Assembly (NCBI GenBank): GCA_963920665.1
Contig: OY987266.1
Location: 3,291,001-3,355,000, forward strand
Source of the DNA: Straminergon stramineum
Lineage: Eukaryota > Streptophyta > Bryopsida > Hypnales > Calliergonaceae
Reading direction: 5' to 3'
Length of the DNA stretch: 64,000 nucleotides
Each line of letters begins with the position of its first letter. Position 1 is the first letter of the stretch. A model generated the notes under the pieces. That model was not told where the DNA came from, searched no databases, and saw only the letters and a program-made list of their open reading frames with translations. This document shows positions 33,421-46,439 of this stretch, piece after piece. The translations under genes were made by a program, and so were the position numbers.

Positions 33421-36218
33421 ATTATGACAATCTTGAAAGTCATCCATTAGCTACTTTTTGGCCTTTATGCCTTTACTTAATTAACTTTAGAATGCCTACA
33501 GAGTGAAGTTTTGTCTTTTCGATGGCAATGGAAGGACATTGGTAGAAGCAAATCGACTTTTCTTCATCCAATTGTTTTTGAGTGGTCCACTTGTTCTTTC
33601 CACTTTTCATGTGCTGAAAAATATCATTACAAGTGTTTTTTTATTTTTGTATGAATTTGTATGTGTGTCCCATATGACCGTGTAGTATATTTGACAACTT
33701 TCAGCTCCTCATACTAATCCAAATTTCACCTATGAAAATGATCTTTTTTTTTAATTGATTTCAACTATAGAAATTATTTTAATCAAATCTAGTTTTTCAT
33801 CCAATTAATTTTTTTTTTTAAAAACAAAAATGAATATTTTATAATTTGAACATTGAGTCTATTACCCAAGTCTATTGAATTTCAATTTAGAGAATGATGT
33901 GGTAAATGGAAATACACTACAATATCCATACCTTAATTTTTTTTTGTTTTTCTTATGTTTTTTTGTTTGATATGCAAAGATCTAAGAAACCATGAATCCT
34001 TGGGTCCAATCTTGGTATTTTTGGAAAGCTTTCTACAAGGAGGGGCACATGAATTTTGATTCATGGGGTTTAGAACTATGATGTGAAAGTTATGGATTTT
34101 TTAATTATTTTTTAATCAATTTTTTAGAATTAAACTATCATTTATTTTGGAAAAATATAACTTTCACATCGTATGTCCAAACGCCACAAAACAAAGCCCT
34201 TGCACTCCTTTGTGCATAAAAGATATTGAATTTCAATTTGTTCATAAATGGGAAAATGGAAAAATTATTTCTACTTTTAATTTTGGCTATGGCAATGGCA
34301 CATGATATACTAGTTTTTAAATGTAATGTACACTTACGGTGAAATATTCAAAATTTTCCAATTGATTTTGTATTAGATATTAAATTTTTTCACTTATTCT
34401 TCCAAAAATCATGATAATTTTAAATCATTACCAAAAAATCTGAAATTTTATGACTTATAGAAGACATGTGATTTGATCTTTGAAAAATAAAATAAAATAA
34501 TTAACATTCAAAATTAGTTGTAAAGTAGAAGAATCAAAGCATAATAAATTGAGACAAATTGCATGGTTATAGACTCTATCCTTATAAGGTTCAACATTTC
34601 ATTGCCCTTTATTTTAGAAGTGTCTAGACTACTTGTCTTATTTTGACCTCAAAAATCAAGTTTTTCATTGATATAATTGATTTTAAATTACAATGCATAT
34701 GGAAGGGGTTTATAAAAATTACTTGTGCAAGGTCTTATTAGCCTTCAAAGGACCAAATGCTCAAATTTCAAACAATGAATGAATGCAAACATGGCTTGAA
34801 CTCAATAACCTTGGCTTTTCCATCCATCAAAATAGTTATAGATGCTTGTGTTAGTTCTCTTACATTTTTGTTACATGTATAGATTTTTACAATTTTCCTT
34901 TGCAAATTATTTTCTAAGCTTCTATGTATATAAGTGTAATTGACCTCAAAAAAAGAAATTTCTAGTTAAAAAATTACCAATAAAAAACAACTTGAATAAA
35001 TAAGTAAAATATAAAGTTTAAAAAAATCAAAATGGTTAGAATTTAACATTTTGAACTAAAATTGGAAAACTTGTGAACATTATAAATATTTACTCAATAA
35101 TCAATTTTAAAAAGAACTTTCAATTTTAGTTTTCAAATATTATTGAAGAATATTAGATAGGGTAGTAGTTGATCTAATTGTATAAATATGGTCCTTTAAT
35201 CATATTTTACAACTTTTGTTTGAAAGGGATCTTTAAATTTCTCTTCTCAGTTTCATTTTATAGTGCATCTCCGCAAATTTGAAAATCTAGACTTTATCAT
35301 GGTCTTCAAAAGGTTAACCATTTTAGATAATCCATAGGTTGCAATTTGAGACATTGCAAATTTTATTTTCATAGTTTTGGGTATACATCGCAATCAATAA
35401 TAGAAAAATAGAAAAATTCATATTTATCAATCATACAAAAAAATATATACCTCTATCTTAGGATAAAGTTGTCAATACATAGTATCTTATGTCTATTGAG
35501 TTCATTAACATCATATATGTATGGGGTCCTAATAGACCAAAGTTCTATTATAAATATTGTAGGATTTTGGGTGGGTTCTTGTGGTGTCAATTTTCATTGT
35601 GTGTTTTTTCAACATTTTTTTAAGGTAAGGGCATGTGCTAGTTTTCTAGCAATATAATTTATACATCCATTGGTGCTTTTGAAAATAGCTATGTCCTCCC
35701 AAGCACATGAAATAAGTCTTGAAGATTCTTCTTTATAATGCAATTATAGCAACTTCATAAAAAAGCATACAAGATTCTTTTTTTAATTCAATTTTCACAA
35801 TTTTTCAATGCAAAAAGGGCTATAAATTGTAGATTTCTTGTTACAAAAATCTCTCCCCTTTATGATTTACATATTTTCATGAATTTTTAAAACCATCAAC
35901 AAAAAATTTCCTTCCAACTTGAATCCACTTCAATCATCTTGACAACGCTTTAAAGAATGAAATTTGTATAGTTTACTCTCATAATTTTTTCCCTAGATTT
36001 TCAATTCAATTCTCCAATCCAAAGATTTATCCCCTTATGGTCCACACAATTTTCTGTACATATTCACAAATTTGAATTTTGATTGATATTATATATTATA
36101 TATCAAGATTATTATAAAATATTAACTGTATTTTTGAATTTTCTCCTTCAATACAAACAATACAATATGAAATTCATATGATGATATTTCTTGGAATGTA
36201 AGAATATGAACTTAAAAC
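33421..36218. other. AT-rich spacer
   Basis: No gene is seen. About 34290-34482 is an inverted partial copy of the 19459/20935 repeat (TGAAATTTTATGACTTATAG, ACATGTGATTTGATCTTT). The remainder is very AT-rich without symmetry I can define. Confidence 0.4.
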
Positions 36219-36290
36219 CTTTTTTTTGACACAAATGGCAAATTCCATTGCAAGAAAGGCAAAAGCACCCTCCTAATCAACAGTGGTCAA
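36219..36290 (-). mobile_element. Antisense LINE/SINE-like 3' tail
   Basis: A T-run followed by GACACAAATGGCAAATTCCA is, on the other strand, an AATGGAATTTGCC...TGTGTC block ending in poly(A), as in plant non-LTR retroelement 3' ends. Similar tails occur at about 24387 and 29037 (antisense) and 40835 (sense). Confidence 0.35.
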
Positions 36291-37059
36291 ATCCACTAAG
36301 GAAAAATATGGACACCATCAAGACACCAACAAGAAACCTACCATCTTAATCAAAACATTTTACCCATGAAGGTGAAGTTTAAGCTTTGACATATTGAATA
36401 GATGAGAGACCCAATTAATTCCAGCCATACGAGGGATTAAACTCAAAATTGTGTAATTCATAATATTCTAAGTTAAGAGGATTCAAAGACTAAAAGCCTA
36501 GTATAACTAGGTGAAACAAACTTGTTTCTTCTTACTTTGAACCCTAATATCTTACAAATGAATCTTTGTGGTTAAAATTTATGAAAACTTCTCCATGAGT
36601 TTTTGTACAAATCTAATGCAAGATCCACCAATTGGATATGAATTTTATTTTCTGTCATAGCTCTTTGCTAGAAATGAGTGTTTCTTTTGATAAAGCATAG
36701 TCTTGGAACTTTAAAAGTTAATGTTTTATTTAGTGCACCTTTTATTTTAACTTCTTTATAAAATTCTTGTAAATAAAGTGTTAATAATGAGATTTCAATT
36801 TTCTATAATGGACTAGATAGGCACCATCATGTCCATTGTAGGAAATCTTTAAAATACTTAAAGTGAATTCAGATTAAACTTGCTCTAAAAATGAAGTGAA
36901 GAAGATATACAACTATAAAATTAAAAAACTATATATTTTATTTTAATGAAATTACTAGATAGAATACTTTGTGAGCCAACAACTTTGGTTTAAAGTTTAA
37001 TTTGTAGATAAAAAGTTGTATGATTGGTAAATATGAATTCAATTTATTTTTGCTATTAT

Positions 37060-37580
37060 TTAGAATGACCTACATCTCCAAAACTTTGCAAAATGCTTAC
37101 TAGATCATTTTCACCACTAAGATTCTAAAATTCTCAATTTCTTGTAAAAATTATTAGTGATTTAGGTTTTTCTTGCATCTGATGTGACCTTCTACTTTAA
37201 ATTTTTTTAAAGATGAATAGGAATTTCTTTTTAATTTCTTTTTTCATATATTCTCAATCCATTTTCTTACATATTGACTAAATTGTGCAAGTTATGGGAC
37301 ATACATATTTTTTCCTATATTTTTTGAAAGATAGAACTTCACCTTTGGGAAGGATTTTTAAAAACTACATTTCGAAGTTTAGGCACATTTAACTTGTAAT
37401 CATGGTGATTTTCACTCTAAATTTTTTTAATGTTGTACTCAAATAAGTTAACTAAAGAATCCTATGGTTGGATTTATTAAAGATAAAAAAATAGATGAAG
37501 ATTTTAGCCTTATTTTGGATACAAATATTTTGAAACAATTTTGGGTCTCAAAACACTATAGTAAAATAGGGCTTTAAAGG
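37060..37580 (+). repeat. Degraded T4-type fragment
   Basis: Collinear with about 41880-42310, sharing ATAAGTTAACTAAAGWATCC, TATGGTTGGATTTRTTAA and GATGAAGATTTTA. It ends near AGGGCTTTAAAGGAGG with the TTAA terminus lost. Confidence 0.45.
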
Positions 37581-37794
37581 AGGGTGCATCATAATACAAA
37601 ATCAACCCTATGTTATGGAAAAGAACATACCTATCCTCATTCAATGAGAAGTATTGTCATATGCCCTAAAATGGGTTCCGTAGAGGTTACATAACATTGT
37701 ACAACCACCAACCCTAAATCTTGGATTCTTAGAAAGTGTGTATCATCTTTTTTGACAAACTTGGGGAGAGATTATGCTTATCCTTGTAAGGATG

Positions 37795-38007
37795 CCAAGG
37801 CTGAAAAGTAGCCTATGGATGACAAAGAATCCTTCTATTCAAAACAAAAGTGCATGTGTTCATCTTTGGAATTTTGTGCAAAAAGGGTAGGTCTTGCACA
37901 ATAGTTTGACCTCCAATGTATGTTTTTGTTTTCTTTTTAAGTACATGATTCACATTGTACCCCAAAGGATGATTTCCACAATGACCAACCCATCATTTCA
38001 AGGTTAA
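37795..38007 (-). mobile_element. T1 MITE, inverted
   Basis: Reverse complement of the class: GATGACAAAGAATCC, GTGCATGTGTTCATC, GTTTGACCTCCAATG and a CATTTCAAGGTTAA end. The left end is degraded. Confidence 0.6.
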
Positions 38008-38353
38008 GATTAGGGGTTGTCACACCTTCTCCCCATCCTCAATCTTTCAAGAATGATGACACGGCACTTTCTTCTTGAATTGTGGAGGGACCATTCTATA
38101 AAGATTGAGAATTTTTTTCTTCTTCTCCTCTCAAGGTGAAGTATAGATATGTAGAAGTTTCTTTATTTCCCATTCTCCATTTTTAAAAGGGGTGATGCAC
38201 CTTCTTCATGGAAAAGGGTTCCCTATTGGCTCTTCTTTTTCACTCCAAACCTTCTCATTCTTCATAGAAATTTCATTCTTGGAGAAGGCATGACAACCCC
38301 TATTATTATTTCAAAACTTGGTAGGCTCTCACACCTTGCACCGGTTAGTATTC

Positions 38354-38570
38354 TTAACCCTAGAAGAACAAGCTAGTCAATGTGAAAATCAACTTTTTCT
38401 GAAACCGTGTGAATCAGTTTGCATAGAGAAACTCACCAATACTCATTGGAAGTCAAACTAGTGTACAAGACCTTTCCTTTTTCACACAAAATTCCGAGGA
38501 TGAACAATTGCACTTTTGTCTAACTTGGGAGGATTCTCCGTCTTCCATCGGACACTTAGTGTCTGCGATG
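38354..38570 (+). mobile_element. T1 MITE, right end lost
   Basis: It opens TTAACCCTAGAAGAACAAGC and shares ACTCATTGGAAGTCAAACTA, GAGGATGAACAATTGCAC and TCTTCCATCGGACA. The GGGTTAA end is missing where GC-rich sequence begins. Confidence 0.6.
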
Positions 38571-39240
38571 CGGCGTCCTCCTAGAGCTCCTCATCTTGTT
38601 TTGTTTCATTTCATTACAAGTGAGGGTCCTCGTTTGGACGATGCAGAAGTGAGGGACCCTACAGCGCTGGTAAACAATGTTCTGTTGTGTTCTGGTCACC
38701 ATGTCGGTGTTCGTAATGTTCGCTGGAGTCCACTCGTCACACGGCCTTCGTACACACGGTTCCTTGGAAGTTACGGAGTAGAACTCACCTCCGATCCGCT
38801 GTGCTTCGGGAGAGAGCATCTCCGACTTGTGGAGCGGCAGCTATGATTGCCAAAGATGCCGGAAAGAATCATAAAGCTTGCAGTGGAGGGAGAGGAAGAG
38901 GAGTCTGGTCGACAAACGCGTAGCTTTCACAGTTGAAGGATTCCATGAAGTTCCCTGGGTACTCACTCACCTGTAAGCAAGTTTAAGTATCCTTACCGAC
39001 CTCGTCCAAGAGGGCAAAAATGTGAAGACGAATATGCCATACCAGTTGCGGCAATCAACAGGAAACTGACGAGGGAATGATGGACTCTTCCGTTCGGTGG
39101 TTTCTGTTCGGTGGTTTCTGGGAACAGGCCGGCCCTGGGTAGAAAACCCTGGAATTTGTCTTGTAAGGTAAGGCAGGAGGCTTGAATTTGGGAGGGTCAT
39201 TTTGAATGCCGGATCATAGCAAGTTGGAAATGGGTGACTT
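38571..39240. other. GC-richer low-copy island
   Basis: Base composition changes sharply from the AT-rich repeats on both sides. A + strand open frame of about 110 codons spans 38508-38846, but its first part lies in the T1 MITE, so it is not a good gene candidate as it stands. A short frame MPERIIKLAVEGEEEESG opens at 38859. No family is recognised. It may be a gene remnant, a promoter or captured host DNA. Confidence 0.3.
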
Positions 39241-39324
39241 TAGGACAGTTATGAGGACTTCACAATTGTCACGGGCCCCTGATGAGCGTAATTTGCTTGA
39301 ACTGCAGTTTTGATTTGACATAGC

Positions 39325-39457
39325 GTAAAAAATAAGTGCTCTTCTTGAAGTACACTGAAGTTTGAATTACAATGAGGTCTACATTAAAGAAAGTGTAAAA
39401 AATAAGTGCTCTTCCTGAAGTACACTGAAGTTTGAATTACAATGGGGTCTACATTAA
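39325..39457. repeat. 70-bp tandem duplication
   Basis: GTAAAAAATAAGTGCTCTTC starts at 39325 and again at 39395. The copies differ at only a few bases, so the duplication is recent. The second copy runs into the TTAA of the next MITE. Confidence 0.85.
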
Positions 39458-39685
39458 CCCTTGTACACCGGGCTGGTGACCATGGAAATCAGCCATTTTG
39501 GAACCATGTGACATCATCCACTTTCAGAAAACCAAAAAATACTCATTGGGAGTCAAACTATTGTAGAAGATCATCCCTTTCCACCCCTAATTTTGAGGAT
39601 GAATAGTTGCACTTCTGTCCTGTAGAGGAGAATTCCTTGTCATTCATCACACAAAAAATGTTTTGCCATGTTGTTTAGGGGTTAA
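39454..39685 (+). mobile_element. T1 MITE, complete (232 bp)
   Basis: It opens TTAACCCTTGTACACCGGGC and closes GTTGTTTAGGGGTTAA, with TTAA on both sides. It contains the class words GTGACCATGGAAATCA, GGAACCATGTGACATCATCC and GAGGATGAATAGTTGCAC in full and serves as a reference copy for T1. Confidence 0.8.
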
Positions 39686-39768
39686 AAGAAAGTGCCTTGC
39701 ATCCTTTTCTTATATTAAGTGCTCACTTTTATGACTTCCTTGAACCATCCAAAGCAGTGTTTCAATTA

Positions 39769-40462
39769 GGGCCACTTCACACTACGGCACAAGATCGAGA
39801 GTCCGTCGGTTTCAGCCAATGAGATTGTAGAAACCCAAGAGTTTGGCCTCTCGAGCCTTCACACAAGGAGGCACAACCCAAAGTCCAAGAGTCCATCAAG
39901 TTTTTTTCAGAATCTGACAAAATCAGAGTCATTAGATCAGACTGTTTTTGTAGAGATAGGTAGGATGCCCTCCCTTGTTTATTTGTTTATTTGTGTCCCC
40001 ATTGGGGTTTGAACCCTAGTCTCCACCATTACAATGGGGAGTCTTTGCATTCTATGAACCTAATTCCCTTCAATGTTTAATGCCACCTTTTAATTCCATT
40101 TATATCCTTCATATTCCTTGCTTAATGATGAGAGCATGTGTTGTAATTATTTTTCCAAGGCCATTTTTGACTCCTTTCTCATGTTTTTTAACCTTTTGCT
40201 TGAAAAAATTGTCACATGGGTGACAATTTATTGAAAATTTCAGAAATTGGATGGATTAGAAGTCGAAAAAATGGAATAGGTTTGGACTTTGGGCTTGAAC
40301 TTTGGACTTTGGCCTTTGGAGGCTTCACACTATGGCCTGCCGAAGGCTCCAATTCCTAATTTTTTTGGCCTATTTATTGCTCATTTCCTTGGACTCTCAC
40401 CAAAGTTTGGCCACTCAATCCCATGGCCTCTCAACTTGGACGGCCATAGTGTGAAGAGGCCC
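39769..40462. mobile_element. Tourist/Harbinger-like MITE (694 bp)
   Basis: TIRs GGGCCACTTCACACTACGGC and, on the other strand, GGGCCTCTTCACACTATGGC match at 18 of 20. The element is flanked by TTA directly on both sides (39766-39768 and 40463-40465). A TTA target and GGGCC-type ends point to PIF/Harbinger. A third copy of the end word (CTTCACACTATGGCC) lies inside near 40323. A short open frame at the right end reads through the repeat and is not a gene. Confidence 0.7.
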
Positions 40463-40734
40463 TTAGTTTTTGGACTTAATTCTTCTATTCAATGCATGTT
40501 TGGATTCATCGCTATACACTATACACTATGAACAGGAATAGAGGCCTTCAGACATGTTACTTTAAAATTCGATTTTTATTTCAATTCCACTCAGAAATTT
40601 ACAGGAAAAAAAAAAGACAATTCACTACTTTCTAAATTCCTCATCTGCCCAAAAAATTCCCAACCTTATCAGTTGCACTGCTTTGTCCCCATACGTTCTT
40701 TATCCCTTAGGTGCACCATTTATGAGCCTCCTAC

Positions 40735-40845
40735 ATTATTTGTAGTTTGCCTTGCTCTCCCCCTAAGCCGCTTGGGACTGGGGGATTGTACTTATCTTTT
40801 TCACAGTAAATGGATCCCTTTATCTATGTCAAAAAAATAAAACAC
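40735..40845 (+). mobile_element. LINE-like 3' tail
   Basis: CCCCCTAAGCCGCTTGGGAC, GGGGGATTGTACTTAT, then AATGGATCCCTTTATC and a TGTCAAAAAAAT end. This resembles the 3' end of a plant LINE stopping in poly(A). No reverse-transcriptase coding sequence precedes it, so it is 5'-truncated. Confidence 0.35.
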
Positions 40846-40919
40846 CCTGGAATTGATCAGTTGAAGTGGGTACTCTGAAAACCATCACTTTCTACTTTTA
40901 TGCTTGGTTACTGTTATTA

Positions 40920-41420
40920 GACTGATCCAATCTTCATATTTTCTTGTTGGCACTTGAAAGGAGGTTCCAATGCACCAAAGAATGCGACATTTGGATATTG
41001 TAAGCAGAAGTTATGAAGGAACAAAGTTTCATTCTAAAACAATATATTTTTTCAGCATTAGCAATTGAAAATCATGAATTTTCAAAAACAAAAATAGAAT
41101 GTTTGGATAAGGCATCTAATTTCTATGAATTTTCAAAGTAAAACTCCCTAGGGCACCTATAGCCACACTCTACTAAATCTGCCTTGATTCTAGCACCAAA
41201 ATCTAAAAAAATCAGGACCCACCAACCACAATTAAGTATGGAGATGGTTTCAAGGTACTTTGAAGATGGTTGCAAGGTACATTAGGGAACACTTTGAGGG
41301 AATTCTACTCTCATCTGTGGGTACACTCATGGCTATGGATGTTCCTACCTTAATCGATTTTGGACATGTATTTTACACAAAGTGAAGATGGCAATTTCAG
41401 GTCAATGGTGTATTTGGAGG
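40920..41420 (+). repeat. Dispersed repeat shared with 55200-55520
   Basis: Shared in order: TATTTTCTTGTTGGCA, GAGGTTCCAAYRCAYCAAAGA, a GAAGTTATGA-type word and GATGGCAATTT. Same orientation at both places. Confidence 0.5.
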
Positions 41421-41612
41421 TGCCCACTGTACTAGGGATGAAAATTTTGAATTCATAATTGAAATTGGAGAGTCTTAATTAGCTACCAGTTGATGTTACA
41501 AAAAGTAAAATTAACTAAATTTAAAATAGATGGTAAGTTTTTACTTGGAGAATTGGAGATGTCTCTAAGGCCCATCATTAGTATATAGAGATTGATTCAA
41601 CATTTGGGATTT

Positions 41613-42310
41613 TTAACCCCCCAAAAGGACCAAGTAGCATTTTTGGTCATCTATTTATGGATGGAATTTTTATTTATTTTTATTTGAAATTTTCACACAA
41701 TACGTGGTTGATGAGTAGCTTCAACACACAACAATTATGGAATCTCTACTTAGAAATAAACTTTGAAGTGTTTTTTTGAACTCCATTCTTTTTCCAAAAC
41801 TTTTGGAAAAAAATAAAAATCATTGGATGTAGATTTTTTATTATGCCATGGCAACAATTGGGATTGGAAATTTTCAATTCTATTACTAAATTCTTAAAAT
41901 TTTTGTATTTTAAATCATATCTTACTTCTTTCTACTTACTATTTTTCATACATTAACATAAAATATTTTTTGCTGAATTTTTTATACGTATTCCAAACTT
42001 ATTTCTTCAACATATAATGGAGGGATGCAAGTTGTAGGATGTGCACATTTTCGGGTAAAAAATTTGAAAGATTAAACTTAACCATTTAGAAATAATTGGA
42101 AATACTCTTTTTTGAAATTCAAAGCATCATGATCTCGCAAGTGGTAAAGTTTTGTAATCTAAAACTTTTAGGAGGTTGTACTCTAATAAGTTAACTAAAG
42201 TATCCTATGGTTGGATTTGTTAATGAATAAATGTAGATGAAGATTTTAAGCCTTGCTTTGAATACAAGTGTTTTGGGCCCAAAAACATTGTGGCTCTTTA
42301 GGGAATGTCT
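41613..42310 (+). mobile_element. Degraded TTAA-ended T4-type element
   Basis: It opens TTAACCCCCCAAAAGGACCA and continues with GAAATTTTCACACAATACGT, as in the copy at 49600. It ends near GTGGCTCTTTAGGG, with the final TTAA lost. The flanking words GGAGATGTCTCTAAGGCCC (left, 41565) and AATGTCTCTAAAGCC (right, 42304) belong to a host repeat unit that recurs again at about 42480. Confidence 0.5.
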
Positions 42311-45300
42311 CTAAAGCCTATTGATAGTGCATAGTTAGGTTAAACATTTGGGATTTTTTTATAGCTTTACCAACTATTTTCCTTCAATTTCCGTATTCAA
42401 TTTTTTTTTCAAGTACCCGGTTTATTTATTTTTCTATTTTTACTAACTTTGAAATAGGGGGCAAATTTTTTCTTAGAGATTTGGAGATGTTTGTCATTCC
42501 TATTAATAGCACATGGGTTGGTTCAATGTTCAGGATTATTCTAAAGCTTTACTACCTATTTTCCTTCAATTCTCATATTCAATCACTTTTTTTTGAGTAT
42601 CTTGTTTGTTTATTTTCTCTACTTTTACTATACATATAAAATATAAATAAGTTTTTAGTGGATATTTTCCTATGTTTTAAAATCCAAATAGTTATTTACT
42701 TATTTTCATTGGCTAACTTTCTATTGAGGTAGAAACACCCATTAGCATCCCTAATTCCATCCTTGTACCCTAGATATTACTAAATGTGCTTCTAGATTTT
42801 AATTAATGTGTCCTACGTATGTTTAATTTTGATTGACTAACACATGTAAAGGACACATACTTAAGTTGATTCACCGACAATTGATTTTCGGAGAGTTCAA
42901 ATTTGGGTCCACCTACGTGACACATTTAGTGGTCTAGAGAGCCAACACTTTGAAAAATCATAGAAATTACATATGACATTTGAAAAATCTATTTTTTTTT
43001 AATATTCATGATTTGACTCACTATTACTACAAAAATGTAATTTAAAAGAAAAAATGCCTCCAACTATGTTGAATTGCTATATTGACGCTTTTGGGTGCTC
43101 CCACCTTTATCGAGATTTTTCCTTAACTTTGGATTAAGCCCAAACCATACCATATTAAGCTAAAACTAAGTCAGAAAGGAGTTAGGTGTAAGAAACCACT
43201 AAAAAATTTGTTTTTTTAATTGTTGTGATCTTTTAAGCAATAACTTAGTCCATTTTTGGAAGAAACAATCCCCTTATACTCACAAATGATTGAATTAGAC
43301 CTTGATGATTGAATTAGAGGTACTAAAAAGTTGCAACCATGATTCATTGTCTATTCAATTTACAAAAATAAATTTTATCTACTCTTCAACTATTACTATG
43401 GCCCTAATGTGAATGAAACTTGCTCTGAACTCTATCATAACATTGTTCAATAGCCAACCACATTTGGTGTAAAATTAGTTTGGGTAATCAACTAAAAATA
43501 TTTGGCCCTTTTATTTTTTTAATGTTCTCAAAGTAATAGTCAATTTCTTGTACTAACAATTCCCCCATTCTTATGAACTATGGTTAAATTCTAGTGTTTA
43601 AACTAAAAAATCAAAATCAAAATATCAATATATTGTGGTTAAATAATTTAATACTTTTGTTGCCGAAGTTTAGAAGAAGATTTGATTTAGATATTACAAG
43701 TACTCATTTATATTACTACATTGCATGTATGATGTCTTATAGGTGTTTTGTTGGCTTTGGATATAAAGGGAATAGGCTTTACATTGACTGAAGCTAAATT
43801 TGAAGAAGTTTGAATAGGACCTTAGCCAAAAAATAAGTTGGCTACAAGGACAAAGCCTCTCGTATAATAGTTGTTCATTATGAATACAAAGGGCTAGAGT
43901 AGTGTGAATTGGTAGAGAAGTGCAAAACTTGAGGGCTCTATTTTCTAATTAGCTAAAAGATGTCGTAGACACTCTTGAGAATACTCTTGTGGATATAAAA
44001 ACAAGCACTTGTGCTCAAAGAGGTTGTGGCACACTATCCCCTGAAAAGATGTGAACATGACGTTTGTATTTCCATTCCTCCCCCCTCCCTTGGAAAAATC
44101 AAAAGCCATTGATCTAAGTTCAAGAAAAAACTACCCCCCCTCCCCTTAAATTTTGTCAATCTTCTAAAAAAACCAAAGTTATTGATGCCTATAGAACAGA
44201 CTATCTTACCCATCCAAATTTGAATATGAAATACAAATACAGTTACATGATATAGATATGGTTTTAGACTACAAAATACATGATACAAGTACAAATACAT
44301 TCACATAATACGAATATAGAATTCAGATATGTAATACATATGTATTCATATGAAAAAATATAGATATATCCCATATGGTTTGCAACTTCCACAGGTTCCC
44401 TAAGAATACAAATATGGGTGGTTGGGGTGGGTTTCACATGTTGAACTCATTTCACAGAAGGGGGTTCCTCAAAATTTTGTTCAACTAGTAGGAAAATTAC
44501 CTACGTGCCCCTTTAAATTTTTTGTAAAAGCTTAACAACCAATGGGATAATGCCATGTGTCCCCCTTTTAGAAATCATATGTGGTTTTCTCTAAAATTGA
44601 CACTATGTATCCAATTTGTCACCTCAAAAGAGGTAGTAATTGCTTGCCACAAACACTATATAACTGACTTACTGTTGGAATGACAACCTACTAGCCAAAT
44701 GATTGTATAATATCTATGTCATATGATGGGGAATTCATTAGGGCACTACAAAGTTAATTTAGAATGGCTTTCAATTTTTGAGACAAAGTGCATATATAGA
44801 GAGACTTTACACACATACACACATATATAGATAGATAGATTGTTGTTTAAAGTGAGATGGACAAGGCATGTCATAAGGAAAATAATATGTTTCACTCTTC
44901 ATCTAATTCTAAAATTTGTCATGCATGCAACTAACATGACATAGTGCAAAATGATCAATTATATATAATGCAAAATATGACAAAGAAAATTTAAAGAATT
45001 CTAATAATGTTGAATAAGGGGTAAAAAAAGCTTTTCTTCTAAGTTCAAAATCTATAATCTTGCAATCCAACAAGTTTTAACTTTTCACTTTTTTATTTCA
45101 TTTCCATTGGAGTTTAGTATAGTTTTTTGTGATTGAATGTCAAAACCTTAAATTAAAAAGAAATAATTAGTTTTTTCAATGTACTAGAAGTGGCAATTTT
45201 AGACAATTTTTATCTCACTACATCTAAAGTCTTCTTTCTACAAGTTCCACTTCAAGGCAAGTATCAACTTTTATGAATTGTAGAAGGTGAATAAAACATA

Positions 45301-46430
45301 CTATACGTGGGGCTTGGAGATCAATAGTATGAAGACCAAGGTCCCAACTCTAAGTCCTAAGTTTTCTCATAGATGATACCATATGGTAGATTCATTTTTG
45401 AAAAGTAAAAAAATCCCTCAAAAAAATTCATTTGGGGGGAACTCATTGCAAAAAATCTACAATTTTCAAGTTTCTAGATGAAATTAGCTCATGAGGATGC
45501 TTGATTTAGTGTTATTTTTCTCATACTAGATAAAAATATAGAGATAGAACGTAGAACCTAATTTGGATTTGTACAACAACATAAAATTCAATTCCTCAAA
45601 TGTACATACAACAATGATAGATTCTTTTTAGGTTTTGTAGCACATAAATTCTAGATATAGCATTCATTCATCACCAACACTTGAAACCTAGGCTAGTGTA
45701 TACAACTACTAATAGTAATTACTACATCCCTATGGCACAACTCATATGCCATCCACACAACCACTTCACCATCACCTTGAAATCTCTATTTCAACTAAAC
45801 TGACACATTTTCTAACATTAATAACATGGCCACCAAGTACATCATTTACACACTACTATACAAATGGAAATTAGAAAACAATCAAACAATTTTCAACATA
45901 CATGACTTACACTAAACACAAATAATGCTCTTTACATCGTCTCTATCTTGACCCTACATTCATTGCACCCTTTTTTCTACAACTCTAAGGAAATACCCAA
46001 ATTTCAACCTATTCCTACCCCCTTTTAAATTTAAATTAGTTAGTATAGAGTCAAACTTCTTATGAAGGTTTGTAGTTTAGGTGCCACTCAACTCGGCTTT
46101 TGGGAATTCAACTTGAGACCCTAAATAAACATATTCTTCATGTGTGCCAACTACTTAGAGTGGTTGGAGTTATTTTTTGGGTCTCTACTTTTGCTAAATC
46201 CAACTCGAGTGGACTTTAAGTCCCACTTTTTTGGCACCAAATCCTCCAAGAAGTGTCGCCATGTAAGTGGCATTTTAAGTACCCTAAGCCTTGAGCCTTG
46301 GAATATAGTATATATAAAACTCAAGTTCCAATTTTCAACTCTCCACCACTCAGGTTTTGAGAATTTGATGGGCTGTAAGCTTCAATTTAGGATATAAGAT
46401 AGGAGGTCCTACAATTGATCAAGCTCTAAA
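42311..46430. other. AT-rich spacer
   Basis: No gene is seen. About 45010-45220 resembles the inner right part of T3 (TCTATAATCTTGCAATCC, GTGGCAATTTTAGACAATTT) with no terminus. A mixed AC / ATAG microsatellite lies at about 44811-44841. Confidence 0.4.
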
Positions 46431-46439
46431 TGCATCCTC

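Noticed and set aside
38508..38846. A 112-codon + strand frame as a gene
   Set aside because: Its first 20 codons lie in a T1 MITE and the rest matches no family I recognise.
39998..40025. GGGGTTTGAACCCTAG as a tRNA T-loop or SINE B box
   Set aside because: No matching A box or cloverleaf could be placed upstream, and it lies inside the MITE.
40289..40531. An 80-codon + strand frame
   Set aside because: It reads through the right end of the Harbinger-like MITE.
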